Origin: Mesorhizobium sp. Z1-4
GTDB taxonomy: Bacteria > Pseudomonadota > Alphaproteobacteria > Rhizobiales > Rhizobiaceae
NCBI RefSeq assembly: GCF_004000235.1
Contig: NZ_RCIO01000002.1
Span: forward strand, 451,501-515,500
DNA length: 64,000 nucleotides
Direction of reading: 5' to 3'
The position numbers and the translations under genes are program-made. The notes beneath the pieces were generated by a model. That model worked only from the letters and a program-made list of their open reading frames with translations, ran no database searches and was not told where the DNA came from. Positions 16,422 to 25,522 of this stretch are shown one piece after another. Each line of letters begins with the position of its first letter. The first letter of the stretch is position 1.

Positions 16422-16940
16422 ATGACTGAACGCCAGAACGAGGAGGCGGCATACGTGCCCGAGACGCCTGATAAACAAGGGGTTGCCGACATCGATTTCA
16501 GATTGATCGAGCTGCTCTTTTTCGCGTATCGCGACTTCACGTCGGACCCGGATGCAATTCTCGGCCCGATCGGTTTCGGGCGTGCCCACCACCGTGTCCT
16601 GCACTTTGTGAACCGGCGCCCCGGCCTCACCGTTGCCGAGCTGCTCGATGTTCTCAAGATCACCAAGCAGAGCCTGGCCCGGGTGCTGAAGCAACTTATC
16701 GACACCGGTTATATCGTCCAGGTCACGGGACCGACCGACCGCCGGCAACGGCAGCTCCATGCAACGGAGAAGGGAAAAGAGCTTTCGCTCGCACTGGCAC
16801 GGCCACAGTCCCGCCGTATCCGTGACGCATTGGCGAATGGCGGGGCGGGCGACCGGGCCGCGGTGGAGAGGTTTCTCAAAGCGATGGTCAACCCCGAACT
16901 GCGGCGGCAGATCGGCAATCCGCCGGATGCCGAGGGTTAG
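16422..16940 (+). CDS. MarR-family transcriptional regulator (PetP-like)
   Basis: 172 aa. A winged helix (about residues 45-135) with LTVAELLDVLKITKQSLARVLKQLIDTGYI as helix-turn-helix and the wing TGPTDRRQRQLHATEKG. Its pairing with a DNA-binding response regulator 13 bp downstream matches the petP-petR arrangement known from Rhodobacter capsulatus, where PetR is the essential regulator next to petABC. Here the pair is about 7 kb from petABC and divergent from ilvE. Direct targets are unknown; the TGACATA palindrome just upstream is a likely operator. Confidence 0.88.
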   Translation: MTERQNEEAAYVPETPDKQGVADIDFRLIELLFFAYRDFTSDPDAILGPIGFGRAHHRVLHFVNRRPGLTVAELLDVLKITKQSLARVLKQLIDTGYIVQVTGPTDRRQRQLHATEKGKELSLALARPQSRRIRDALANGGAGDRAAVERFLKAMVNPELRRQIGNPPDAEG

Positions 16941-16953
16941 AGAGGGCATGCGG

Positions 16954-17658
16954 ATGGTAGCCGAAAACGCTATTCCGGACGATGACGCGCCACATATTCT
17001 GGTGGTCGACGACGACACGCGTATCCGCGATCTGCTGAAGCAATATCTTGCCGAACAGGGTTATCGCGTCAGCACCGCGGCCAATGCCAAAGAAGCACGC
17101 CGCCGGCTCGAGGGTCTCGATTTCGATCTGATCGTCCTTGATGTGATGATGCCGGGTGAAAGCGGCGTTGAACTCACACAATCGCTGCGCGAGCAGAAAG
17201 AGGTACCTATCCTCATGCTCACCGCGCTTTCAGAGATCGAAAGCCGCGTTTCGGGCCTTGCGGCAGGTGCCGACGACTATCTCCCGAAACCGTTTGACCC
17301 GCGTGAGTTGTTGTTGCGCATCAACAACATACTGCGGCGCGGTGCACCGCCGGCGACGCCGAAGGTCGAACAGGTCGTGTTCGGGCCCTATGCCTTTCAG
17401 CTTTCGCGGCGCGAACTGAAGCGCGGCGGCGAGGTGCTCAAGCTGACGGAGCGCGAGCAGGAAATTCTCGCAATGTTCTGCGAGCGGGCGGGCGAGACCA
17501 TTCCGCGCCACGAGCTTGTCGGAGGCGAAGCGGAAGTTGGAGAACGTACCATCGATGTTCAGATCAACCGGCTGCGACGCAAAATCGAGCGCGACCCGTC
17601 CAATCCGCTTTGGCTGCAGACTGTGCGCGGTGTTGGCTACAGGCTGAGCGTGGAATAG
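16954..17658 (+). CDS. OmpR-family response regulator (PetR-like)
   Basis: 234 aa. A receiver domain (about 15-130) with acidic pocket VVDDD, phosphoacceptor D63 in VLDVMMPG, conserved Thr in MLTAL and Lys in YLPKPFDP. The C-terminal winged helix (about 140-232) ends LWLQTVRGVGYRLSV. Start ATG 16954 was chosen because AGAGGG (16941-16946) is correctly spaced; an ATG at 16948 would add two residues. The receiver resembles R. capsulatus PetR. Cotranscribed with marR and, after 60 bp, a histidine kinase. Confidence 0.93.
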   Translation: MVAENAIPDDDAPHILVVDDDTRIRDLLKQYLAEQGYRVSTAANAKEARRRLEGLDFDLIVLDVMMPGESGVELTQSLREQKEVPILMLTALSEIESRVSGLAAGADDYLPKPFDPRELLLRINNILRRGAPPATPKVEQVVFGPYAFQLSRRELKRGGEVLKLTEREQEILAMFCERAGETIPRHELVGGEAEVGERTIDVQINRLRRKIERDPSNPLWLQTVRGVGYRLSVE

Positions 17659-17718
17659 GCTTGGCGGCAACGGGCTTTCTGTTCGGCGCGGCCCGCCACC
17701 AGCCGCCAGTAAGGGCTC

Positions 17719-19119
17719 ATGACGTCCAGCGAAGCACAAATCGAGGATGACGAACCGGCAAAGGTTCCTGCCAAGCACGGGAGACCGGCCTGGCTGAAGC
17801 TGATCGGCCCATTGGTGCCTTACCTGCCGAAGCGGCTTTATGCACGCTCGCTCATTATCGTAATCGCCCCGATGCTTCTGCTGCAGTCGGTGATCGCGTT
17901 CGTGTTCATGGAGCGCCATTGGCAAACGGTCACGTTTCGCCTTTCGGCGGCGGTAACGCGCGATATCGCTGCGATTATCGACCTGATCGAAACTTATCCC
18001 GATGACGACGGGTACGGAGAAATAGTACGGATCGCTCAGGAGCGGCTGGAGCTGAACATCGACGTCCTTCCGCCCGATCCGCTACCCGCGCCGAGCCCGA
18101 AACCCTTCTTTTCGATTCTCGACCAGGCGCTGAGCTCGGAAATCGTCAAGCAGATCGACCGGCCATTCTGGATCGATACGGTCGGCAACTCGAACATCGT
18201 TGAAATCCGCGTCCAGCTGGACGGCAAGGTGCTGCGCGTGTTTGCGCGGCGCGGGCAGGCCTACGCGTCCAACACGCATATCTTTCTGTTGTGGATGGTC
18301 GGCACGTCGCTTGTCCTCCTGGCGATAGCGATCGCATTCCTGCGCAACCAGATCAGGCCGATCCTGCAACTGGCCGAGGCGGCGGAAAGTTTCGGTAAGG
18401 GCCGCCCGATGCCAGAGAATTTCGAGCCGCGCGGGGCCGAGGAAGTGCGGATGGCCGGCAATGCATTTGTTCAGATGCGGCAACGCATCGAGCGCCAGAT
18501 CGAGCAGCGAACCACGATGCTTACGGGTATCAGCCACGATCTGCGGACTGTGCTGACGCGCTTCCGGCTACAGTTGGCACTGCTCGGCAGCAAGATCGAC
18601 ACTGCCGCGCTCAATCAGGACGTCGACGACATGCAGTCGATGCTGGAGGGCTATCTCGCTTTCGCGCGCGGTGAGGCGGAAGAGGATACCGGCGTCTTCG
18701 ATCTGGCCGATTTTTTCGACAAGACAAGGGAAGACGCCGAACTGCACAAACGGAAGCTCAAGACCAGGCTGAAGGGATCGCCCGAGGTGCATGTCAGGCC
18801 TGGCGCATTTCGCCGCCTCCTCACCAACCTGATTTCGAATGCATTCCGCCACGGCAAACAGGTCACGATTTCGGCTGTTCACGGTGACGGCCGGCTCGTC
18901 GTTTCGGTGGACGATGACGGCCCAGGTATTCCGCCCGAGAAACGCGAAGAGGTTTTCAAGCCGTTCGTCCGGCTCGACGAGGCGCGCAATCAGGACGCGA
19001 GCGGCACCGGCCTGGGTCTGGCGATCGCCCGCGACATCGCACGCAGCCATGGCGGCGACATAACGTTTGAAGACAGTCCGATGGGTGGTGCCAGGGTTGT
19101 GGTCAGCGTACCGGCCTAA
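17719..19119 (+). CDS. Sensor histidine kinase
   Basis: 466 aa. Two membrane helices (about 44-66 and 190-210) bracket a periplasmic sensor region of about 120 residues with a Pro-rich loop (LPPDPLPAPSPKP). A HAMP domain (about 211-263) and an H-box GISHDLRTVLTRFRL (phosphorylated His near residue 272) follow. The ATPase has N-box NLISNAFRHG, G1 DDDGPGIPP and G2 GTGLGLAIA. The EnvZ-like organisation makes it the likely partner of the response regulator 60 bp upstream. The sensed signal is unknown. Confidence 0.92.
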   Translation: MTSSEAQIEDDEPAKVPAKHGRPAWLKLIGPLVPYLPKRLYARSLIIVIAPMLLLQSVIAFVFMERHWQTVTFRLSAAVTRDIAAIIDLIETYPDDDGYGEIVRIAQERLELNIDVLPPDPLPAPSPKPFFSILDQALSSEIVKQIDRPFWIDTVGNSNIVEIRVQLDGKVLRVFARRGQAYASNTHIFLLWMVGTSLVLLAIAIAFLRNQIRPILQLAEAAESFGKGRPMPENFEPRGAEEVRMAGNAFVQMRQRIERQIEQRTTMLTGISHDLRTVLTRFRLQLALLGSKIDTAALNQDVDDMQSMLEGYLAFARGEAEEDTGVFDLADFFDKTREDAELHKRKLKTRLKGSPEVHVRPGAFRRLLTNLISNAFRHGKQVTISAVHGDGRLVVSVDDDGPGIPPEKREEVFKPFVRLDEARNQDASGTGLGLAIARDIARSHGGDITFEDSPMGGARVVVSVPA

Positions 19120-19185
19120 GCACGCCATGCGATATGTGGCGAGGTTCGGGGCGTGGATGCGCAAGCCTGTGCCGGCGCCGGTTTC

Positions 19186-19545
19186 TCAGAACAGCTTGCC
19201 GCCGTTCGGCACCTTGCGTTCGATCGCGGCTAGCACGACGTCGCCGTCTTCGTCCGGAAAGCCCAGCGTGAGCACTTCCGACATGAACTTGCCGATCTGG
19301 CGCGGCGGGAAGTTCACCACAGCCGTTACCTGGCGCCCGACAAGCTCGTCGGGCCGATAGTACTTGGTGATTTGCGCCGACGATTTCTTGATGCCGATCG
19401 ATGGGCCGAAATCGATCTTCAGCTTGATCGCAGGCTTGCGCGCCTCAGGATAAGGCTCAGCCTCGACGATCGTGCCGGCACGAATGTCGACGCGATCGAA
19501 ATCGGCAAAGGTGATTTCGGGCCTGAGGCTGTCGTCGCTGCTCAT
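19186..19545 (-). CDS. csaA: tRNA-binding chaperone-like protein CsaA
   Basis: 119 aa, consisting only of a tRNA-binding OB fold. Motifs include [28 protein letters not shown] and [28 protein letters not shown], which are highly characteristic of CsaA. CsaA was described as a secretion-related chaperone with tRNA-binding capacity; the physiological role outside Bacillus is unclear. It lies four bases downstream of the ybjN-like gene, in one leftward operon. Confidence 0.92.
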   Translation of the reverse strand: MSSDDSLRPEITFADFDRVDIRAGTIVEAEPYPEARKPAIKLKIDFGPSIGIKKSSAQITKYYRPDELVGRQVTAVVNFPPRQIGKFMSEVLTLGFPDEDGDVVLAAIERKVPNGGKLF

Positions 19546-19549
19546 CAGA

Positions 19550-20050
19550 TCAGGCGTTGCCGTGCGTCTCGAACATCACGTTTGAAAGCGCATCGCGGGC
19601 CGAAGTTCCGGACCATACAACCAGCTGGAAAGCCTGAAAGTAGCATTCGCAGGCCTCAAGTGCGCTGTGCAGCATCACTTCCACCTGGGCGCTGGTCGGC
19701 TCCGCGCCGCCGGACAGAAGCAGCGAGTGGCGGAACATGATCGCGCCTTCCTGCTCCCAGAGGTCGAAATGACCGAACAGCATCTGCTCGTTTATGACGG
19801 AGAGAAGCCGAAGCACCTCAAGAACCCGGTTTTCAGGAACCTTGAGATCGAATGCGCAGGCCAGATGCAGCGCCTCGAAATCCTCCATCCAGGAAATGGA
19901 GACATGGTAGTCGGTCCAGTTGCTGGCTACCGATATGGCGATCTCGTCATCCGCGGTGCGCTCGAATGCCCAGTCATTCGTGTTGGCAACGTGCTCAATC
20001 ACATCGACCGGGTGCAGCTCACGCGCGATATCGAGTTCAAGGAGTTCCAT
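19550..20050 (-). CDS. YbjN domain-containing protein
   Basis: 166 aa, acidic, with no signal peptide. The YbjN fold pattern is visible: an N-terminal helix plus [35 protein letters not shown] strands, then [28 protein letters not shown]. YbjN-like proteins resemble type III secretion chaperones in fold and act as stress or motility modulators in enterics. The role in alphaproteobacteria is unknown. Probably coupled with csaA, which begins four bases after its stop. Confidence 0.87.
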   Translation of the reverse strand: MELLELDIARELHPVDVIEHVANTNDWAFERTADDEIAISVASNWTDYHVSISWMEDFEALHLACAFDLKVPENRVLEVLRLLSVINEQMLFGHFDLWEQEGAIMFRHSLLLSGGAEPTSAQVEVMLHSALEACECYFQAFQLVVWSGTSARDALSNVMFETHGNA

Positions 20051-20364
20051 CAGGCAATAAGTCTCCGTCGTTCGGGCAGCCTGTCCGGCTGTCCTCGTTC
20101 AGATGCACGCAACGCTGGCACAGGCCGAAGGCCATGGAGGGGGAAACGCAGTATACCTAGCCGGCCCACCGCCTACCGGCACTCAGGTGCGACACGAATC
20201 ACGCAGTAAATTCAGTCTATTGAAGCGGAGTCGCGTGAGAAGCCCTTTTTTCGCGTGATCCTCTGTGAAGTGTGGAAAGCTCCAGCCGGCTCAATTGTCG
20301 CGGATGCGCCAACCGATTCACGGCAAAGCTTTTTTCGCGCTGCGGGCTTGTGGAAAAGACCAGC
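20051..20364. other. Intergenic region with imperfect direct repeats
   Basis: 314 bp between the end of ubiK and the start of the ybjN-like gene. TTTTTTCGCG occurs at 20246-20255 and 20330-20339, each followed by TGTGGAAA (20271-20278 and 20349-20356) and CCAGCC. On the minus strand TTTTCCACA at 20349-20357 fits the DnaA-box consensus. No coding frame or RNA gene is recognised. Confidence 0.4.
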
Positions 20365-20670
20365 CTACTTTTTTGCCGCCGGGCGGGATTTGGCTGCCGA
20401 TGCCGCCGGCTTCGACGCCTTGGCTGCCGGTTTCGCTTCGAGTTCGGCGATGCGGGCTGCCAGCTTTTCGTTCTCGGCACGCGCCTTTAGAGCCATCTCC
20501 CTGACCGCCTCGAACTCTTCACGCTGCACAAGATCCATAGATGAGATCATGCGTTCCGCCTGGGCGCGAAAGGCCGTTTCGACCTCGCGGCGCACGCCCT
20601 GTGCTGCACCGGCTGCGTCAGTCATCAGCTTGGCCAGTTCGTCGAATATGCGGTTCTGTCCGGTATTCAT
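20365..20670 (-). CDS. ubiK: Accessory factor UbiK family protein
   Basis: 101 aa. A short helical N-terminus (RIFDELAKLMTDAAGAAQGVRREVE) leads to a coiled coil (about 45-80, REEFEAVREMALKARAENEKLAARIAELE) and a Lys/Ala-rich tail. This BMFP layout is that of UbiK, a trimeric accessory protein of the ubiquinone hydroxylase complex with membrane-fusogenic activity. It would support aerobic ubiquinone biosynthesis. Divergent from lgt, an order common in Hyphomicrobiales. Confidence 0.88.
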   Translation of the reverse strand: MNTGQNRIFDELAKLMTDAAGAAQGVRREVETAFRAQAERMISSMDLVQREEFEAVREMALKARAENEKLAARIAELEAKPAAKASKPAASAAKSRPAAKK

Positions 20671-20824
20671 GGGCTCAATCCCTGCGTTTCAAAATGACGT
20701 AGTTGTGCAGCCTGAGGATTGCAAGATGGTGCGTGGTCGCGGCGAGGGCTGAGGCGTACCGCCGCCTTGACCTTGTCCGGACCTGCGCGCAAGGTCCGCG
20801 CGCTTCGCTAACCGGACCTTTCGG

Positions 20825-21679
20825 ATGCCCGAATATCTGCTTTCAGCCCTGACCTTCCCGGCCATTGATCCGATAATTTTTCAGGTCGGGCCGGTTGCCG
20901 TACGCTGGTACGGGCTCGGCTATGTGGTCGGCATTCTGTTCGGCTGGTGGTACTCGCGGCGGCTGGCCGCGACGCCGCGGCTATGGGCCAACAACCAGCC
21001 CGCAATGAGCCCGGTCGATATTGACGATTTTCTCATCTGGGCGGCGGTCGGCATCGTAGCCGGCGGACGCATCGGCTACATTCTTTTCTATGATTTGCCT
21101 CGCTATCTGGCAGAGCCGCTGGCGATTTTCAGTGTCTGGGAAGGCGGCATGTCTTTCCATGGCGGCCTGCTCGGGGTGATCATCGCGATGATCCTGTTTG
21201 CGCGCAGGCGCGGCATCAAAGTCTGGAGCATGTTCGACGTGATCGCCGCGGGTGTGCCGGTGGGGCTCGGGCTGGTGCGTTGTGCCAATTTCATCAACTC
21301 GGAATTGTGGGGGCGTGTGAGCGAGGCTCCGTGGGCCTTTGTCTTTCCGAATGGCGGGCCGCTGCCGAGGCATCCGAGCCAGCTTTACGAGGCCTTCCTC
21401 GAAGGAGCGGTGCTGTTTGCGGCACTCGTTTGGTTCGTGTGGGCGCGCGGCCGCCTCGCGACGCCGCGCTTCGTGGGCGGTGCATTCATCGCCGGTTATG
21501 GTCTGGTGCGTATTTTCATCGAGTTCTTCCGCGAGCCGGATGCTCATATCGGCTACCTTCTCGGCGGTTGGCTGACGATGGGCATGATCCTGTCGCTGCC
21601 GATGGTGGTTGCCGGCATATGGGCAATGGCTACCGCACGGCCGCCGAAGGTTGCAGCAGCCGCGCATGACAAGCCTTAG
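20825..21679 (+). CDS. lgt: Prolipoprotein diacylglyceryl transferase
   Basis: 284 aa with about seven membrane helices. Signature residues: [11 protein letters not shown] near the N-terminus (catalytic-region His replaced by the usual RWYG), [11 protein letters not shown], the [11 protein letters not shown] loop, and [16 protein letters not shown] with the essential Arg/Asn/Glu. It transfers diacylglycerol from phosphatidylglycerol to the lipobox Cys of prolipoproteins. It overlaps the next gene by 14 bases, forming an operon lgt-midA-pgeF-M24. Confidence 0.96.
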   Translation: MPEYLLSALTFPAIDPIIFQVGPVAVRWYGLGYVVGILFGWWYSRRLAATPRLWANNQPAMSPVDIDDFLIWAAVGIVAGGRIGYILFYDLPRYLAEPLAIFSVWEGGMSFHGGLLGVIIAMILFARRRGIKVWSMFDVIAAGVPVGLGLVRCANFINSELWGRVSEAPWAFVFPNGGPLPRHPSQLYEAFLEGAVLFAALVWFVWARGRLATPRFVGGAFIAGYGLVRIFIEFFREPDAHIGYLLGGWLTMGMILSLPMVVAGIWAMATARPPKVAAAAHDKP

Positions 21680-22745
21680 GGGCCGCATAGCCCAAATAAT
21701 TGCCGCGTCGGGTCCGATGAGCGTTGCCGACTACATGGCGGCGTGCCTGTTCGATCCTGAGGCCGGTTACTATACGACGCGCGAGCCATTCGGACGCTCT
21801 GGCGATTTCATCACCGCTCCCGATGTGAGCCAGATGTTCGGCGAGCTGCTCGCGGTCTGGCTGACCGTGCGCTGGCGGGAAGCGGGATCGCCCGCGAACG
21901 CTATCATTGCCGAGATCGGCCCAGGCCGCGGCACGATGATGGCGGACATGGCGCGCATATTCAGGCAGCTCGAACCGCAGATGTGCGCGGGTCCGCAGTT
22001 CGTACTCATCGAAATCAGCGAAAGGCTACGGCAGGAGCAGCGGCAGACGCTCGCCGGGTCGGGTCTGGATCCTGAATGGTTCGGAACGGTCGATGAGCTG
22101 CCGGACGGGCCGCTTTTCCTTGTCGGCAACGAGCTTTTCGACGCCGTGCCGATGCGCCAGTTCGTGAAGACAAAAGCAGGCTGGCGCGAGCGATGTGTCG
22201 GGATCGACGGCAGTGGCCGGCTTTGCTTCGTTGCAGGAATTACGGGAGCCGATACTGCGCTTCTGCCCCCGGGTGCGGGCGAAGCGCCGGAGGGCTCAAT
22301 TGCGGAAGTCGCGCCGGCGCGCGAGGCACTTATGGAGACGGTGTGCGGGCGAATCGCGTCAAATGGCGGGGCGGCACTTTTTGTCGACTACGGTCATTTG
22401 CAGCCCGGTCTCGGCGACACTCTGCAAGCGATGCGGGGTCACGCCTATGACGACGTTCTGGCGCATCCTGGCGAAGCGGATATCACCTCGCATGTCGATT
22501 TCGCCGCACTTGCCGCCGTTGCTTCCGCGCATGGCCTCGATACTGAACTTTGCACTCAGGGCCGGTTTCTAGTGAATCTCGGATTGCTTGAGCGCGCAGG
22601 GCAATTGGGCGCCGAACTGGACGAAGCCGGCCGTGACAGGATACGCGATGCGGTGGAACGCCTGGCGGGACCGGATCAGATGGGCGAACTCTTCAAAGTG
22701 CTCGCCGTGACAGCGCCGGCTTCGGCTGCCCATAGGGCGGATTGA
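21666..22745 (+). CDS. SAM-dependent methyltransferase, MidA/NDUFAF7 family
   Basis: 359 aa. The N-terminal signature [33 protein letters not shown] and the SAM-binding [15 protein letters not shown] are diagnostic of the DUF185/MidA family. The mitochondrial homologue NDUFAF7 dimethylates an arginine in a complex I subunit, so complex I assembly is a reasonable inference. The start ATG at 21666 lies inside the last codons of lgt, implying coupling. The C-terminal part ([17 protein letters not shown]) is also family-typical. Confidence 0.93.
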   Translation: MTSLRGRIAQIIAASGPMSVADYMAACLFDPEAGYYTTREPFGRSGDFITAPDVSQMFGELLAVWLTVRWREAGSPANAIIAEIGPGRGTMMADMARIFRQLEPQMCAGPQFVLIEISERLRQEQRQTLAGSGLDPEWFGTVDELPDGPLFLVGNELFDAVPMRQFVKTKAGWRERCVGIDGSGRLCFVAGITGADTALLPPGAGEAPEGSIAEVAPAREALMETVCGRIASNGGAALFVDYGHLQPGLGDTLQAMRGHAYDDVLAHPGEADITSHVDFAALAAVASAHGLDTELCTQGRFLVNLGLLERAGQLGAELDEAGRDRIRDAVERLAGPDQMGELFKVLAVTAPASAAHRAD

Positions 22746-22797
22746 CTTGGCAGGTGTGCTGCCCCACCATCCGGCGCGCTGAAGGGACCTGGAGCCG

Positions 22798-23592
22798 ATG
22801 CTTGAAACTGTAAGACCGGAGCCTATCCGGTCCCCGGTGCTGGACGGTCTTGCCCGTTTCGGGATTAGGCACGGTTTTTACACCCGGGCAGGCGGGGTTT
22901 CTGAAGGTCTATATCGTGGTCTGAACGCTGGTGCCGGTTCGAATGACGAGGCCCGGCACGTGGCCGAAAACCGCTGCAGGATAGCGCAGTCGCTTGGCGC
23001 CGACCCGCAGCGGCTCATCACCGTGCACCAGATACATTCGGCTGACGCAGTGATCGTCGATGGACCTTTCGCCGGAGACCGCCCGCGCGCCGATGCCATG
23101 GCGACTGCCACTCCGGGGCTGGCGCTCGGCGTTCTGACCGCCGATTGCGGGCCTGTGCTTTTTGCAGACGGCGAAGCCGGTGTCGTTGGTGCAGCACATG
23201 CCGGCTGGAAGGGTGCGCTTGGCGGTGTGCTTGAGGCGACCGTTGGCGCGATGGAAAAGCTGGGCGCCGGGCGCCGGCGCATCGTCGCCGTGCTTGGCCC
23301 GACGATCAGCCAGGCGGCTTATGAAGTCGGGCCTGAGTTTCGCGAACGGTTTCTTGCAGCGGAGCCGGGCGCGGATGTCCATTTCGCGAGGTCTTCCAAT
23401 GACGGGCGGTTCATGTTCGACCTGCCTGCCTATATCGTCGTGCGGCTGGAGCGGGCGGGCGTCGGTGCCAGCGATGTGTCCCGCTGTACTTATTCCGACG
23501 AAGACCGGTTTTATTCCTACCGCCGGTCTGTCCACAAATCCGAACCCGATTACGGGCGGCTTATGTCTGCAATCCTTCTGGAGGAGAATTGA
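22798..23592 (+). CDS. pgeF: Peptidoglycan editing factor / multicopper-like purine phosphorylase
   Basis: 264 aa of the YfiH/LACC1/PgeF family. Metal-site motifs: GVSEGLYRGLNAG, TVHQIHSADAV (His), ADAMATATPGLALGVLTADCGPVLFAD (Cys), GAAHAGWKGALGGV (His) and a C-terminal CTYSDEDRFYSYRR. PgeF removes misincorporated Ser from cell-wall precursors in E. coli; homologues also have zinc-dependent adenosine deaminase and purine phosphorylase activities. Its TGA overlaps the ATG of the following M24 gene. Confidence 0.94.
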   Translation: MLETVRPEPIRSPVLDGLARFGIRHGFYTRAGGVSEGLYRGLNAGAGSNDEARHVAENRCRIAQSLGADPQRLITVHQIHSADAVIVDGPFAGDRPRADAMATATPGLALGVLTADCGPVLFADGEAGVVGAAHAGWKGALGGVLEATVGAMEKLGAGRRRIVAVLGPTISQAAYEVGPEFRERFLAAEPGADVHFARSSNDGRFMFDLPAYIVVRLERAGVGASDVSRCTYSDEDRFYSYRRSVHKSEPDYGRLMSAILLEEN

Positions 23593-24743
23593 TGGCCCTT
23601 CATTTCGAGCGCGCGGAATTCGACGCGCGTCTGGACCGTCTGAAGATGGAGATGGCAGAGCAGAAGCTCGACGCCGTGCTGCTGTTCGCGCAGGAGAGCA
23701 TGTACTGGCTGACCGGCTATGACACGTTCGGCTACTGCTTTTTCCAGAGCCTGGTGGTCAAGGCAGATGGGTCGATGGTGCTGATGACGCGCTCGGCCGA
23801 TCTGCGTCAGGCGCGGCACACATCGACGATCGAAAACATCATCGTTTGGATGGATCGCGAAAACGCCCATCCGGCGTCCGATTTGCGAAATCTGCTCAAC
23901 GATCTCGACCTGCTCGGCTGCCGTATCGGCGTCGAATACGAGACACATGGCCTGACGGCGCGAAACGGCCAGATGCTCGATGAACAACTCAAGACGTTTG
24001 GAACGATCGTCGATATTTCGGGGCTTGTCGGCGGGCTGCGTACCATCAAGAGCCCGGCGGAGATCAAGAAAGCCGAAAAGGCGGCGGCACTTTCCGACGA
24101 AGCACTCAAGGCCGCGTTGCCGCTCATCAAGCAGGGTGCCGACGAGGGCGACATTCTTGCAAAAATGCAGGGCACGGTATTTGCAGGCGGCGGCGATTAC
24201 CCTGCCAATGAATTCATCATCGGGTCTGGCAGCGATGCGCTTCTGTGCCGCTACAAGGCGGGCCGCCGCAAGCTCACCAAAAACGACCAGCTGACGCTCG
24301 AGTGGTCGGGAGCGTTTCATCACTATCATGCTCCCATGATGCGCACGGTGCTGGTGGGCAAGGTGTCGAAGCGTCACCAGGAGCTCTACGACGCGGCGCG
24401 TGAAGCGCTCGAAGCGGTGGAAGGCAGGATGCGGCCGGAAAACACGTTCGGCGACGTCTACGACGCACATGCGAAGGTGATGGAGGCGCGGGGGCTGACG
24501 CGTCACCGTCTCAATGCCTGCGGTTACTCTGTCGGTGCCCGGTTCAGCCCGTCATGGATGGATGCGCCGATGTTTTATGCCGGCAACGAAGCCGGGATTG
24601 TCCCGAACATGACCTTGTTTGCGCATATCATCATCATGGATTCGGAGAACGACGCGGCGATGACCCTCGGGCAGACCTATCTGACCACGGATGGGGCGCC
24701 CAAGGCGCTGTCGCGCCACGATCTCGACTTGATCGTGCGATGA
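23592..24743 (+). CDS. M24-fold protein lacking metal ligands (ectoine hydrolase/creatinase-like)
   Basis: 383 aa. The N-terminal creatinase domain (about 10-150) and C-terminal pita-bread domain (about 155-383) match Xaa-Pro peptidases. The five usual metal ligands are absent: the D-x-G position is WSG (238-240), the second Asp is P248 in APMMRT, the His region is CGYSVGARF (310-318) and the Glu position is H345. GYSxG...P.W and NMTxxxH recall the metal-free DoeA/creatinase branch. It may cleave a small C-N compound rather than peptides. Coupled to pgeF by an overlapping TGATG. Specific substrate unknown. Confidence 0.85.
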   Translation: MALHFERAEFDARLDRLKMEMAEQKLDAVLLFAQESMYWLTGYDTFGYCFFQSLVVKADGSMVLMTRSADLRQARHTSTIENIIVWMDRENAHPASDLRNLLNDLDLLGCRIGVEYETHGLTARNGQMLDEQLKTFGTIVDISGLVGGLRTIKSPAEIKKAEKAAALSDEALKAALPLIKQGADEGDILAKMQGTVFAGGGDYPANEFIIGSGSDALLCRYKAGRRKLTKNDQLTLEWSGAFHHYHAPMMRTVLVGKVSKRHQELYDAAREALEAVEGRMRPENTFGDVYDAHAKVMEARGLTRHRLNACGYSVGARFSPSWMDAPMFYAGNEAGIVPNMTLFAHIIIMDSENDAAMTLGQTYLTTDGAPKALSRHDLDLIVR

Positions 24744-24810
24744 TTGAGCGGTTGAAGGGCGCATAGTCCGGTTGCAGCGTTTGCCGGACGCAGTGACCGT
24801 GCGGGGTTTC

Positions 24811-25398
24811 ATGTGGCATCGACCTAGAATCGCTGTTGCCCTTTCTGTGATGCTGGCGCTTTGCGCCTGCACGGGTTCCGCTGTCGAGCCGTCGTCACTT
24901 CAGCCGTTAACATCCGAGAGCGGGCAAAACACATCCGGCCAGCTTGCTTCTCCCGCAGGGACTCAGACCGAGAGCACGTTGTTCAGCAACAGCAGCGTCG
25001 CAGCCACACCCTCTCGCGTTGCTGCAATCAACAGCAGCGCCAGAATTCAGTTCGCGCCGGCCATTGGCGTTTCGGCCGAAGCCGTGCCGCCGCTCGCTGC
25101 GCGTCTCAGGGCGCGCGCTGCGCAGCGCGGTGTGACCGTCGCCGGCGCGGGCGGACCGTCTGCCACTCATGTTCTGAAGGGTTATTTCTCCGCCTTCAGC
25201 GACAAGGGAGAAACAACGGTCATCTATGTGTGGGATGTGCTCGATCCCGCCGGTAACCGGGTGCACCGCATTCAGGGGCAGCAGAAGGACGCGGGCAAAG
25301 GCGACGGCTGGGCGGCAGTCACGACGCCGACGATGGAAGCGATAGCCGACCGTACGATCGATGAGCTTGCGCTTTGGCTTTCGTCCGCGGCGGGGTGA
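24811..25398 (+). CDS. Putative lipoprotein
   Basis: 195 aa. An N-terminal signal (about 1-20) with a lipobox-like LALCAC; acylation at C19 or C21 is possible. The middle part is Ser/Thr-rich and disordered; the C-terminal half (about 80-195) forms a compact domain with THVLKGYFSAFSDKGETTVIYVWDVLDPAGNRVHRIQGQQ. The ATG at 24811 was chosen because it starts the signal peptide. It follows the M24 gene by 67 bp. Family unknown to me; its position before prs recurs in rhizobia as far as I recall. Confidence 0.75.
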   Translation: MWHRPRIAVALSVMLALCACTGSAVEPSSLQPLTSESGQNTSGQLASPAGTQTESTLFSNSSVAATPSRVAAINSSARIQFAPAIGVSAEAVPPLAARLRARAAQRGVTVAGAGGPSATHVLKGYFSAFSDKGETTVIYVWDVLDPAGNRVHRIQGQQKDAGKGDGWAAVTTPTMEAIADRTIDELALWLSSAAG

Positions 25399-25522
25399 GG
25401 TTCGCGGCCGGAAAGCAATCTTTTTTGGGCAAAGTCGGCCGCCAGCGGCCACTCGCTCTTGCAATGTAGGCTGACCCCGCTAAAAGCCCCGCAATCACCG
25501 AGGCGGAATCCAGGAAGCGGGC

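Noticed and set aside
24738-24811. An in-frame upstream start for the lipoprotein
   Set aside because: The ATG at 24811 directly begins the signal peptide; the longer form would bury it.
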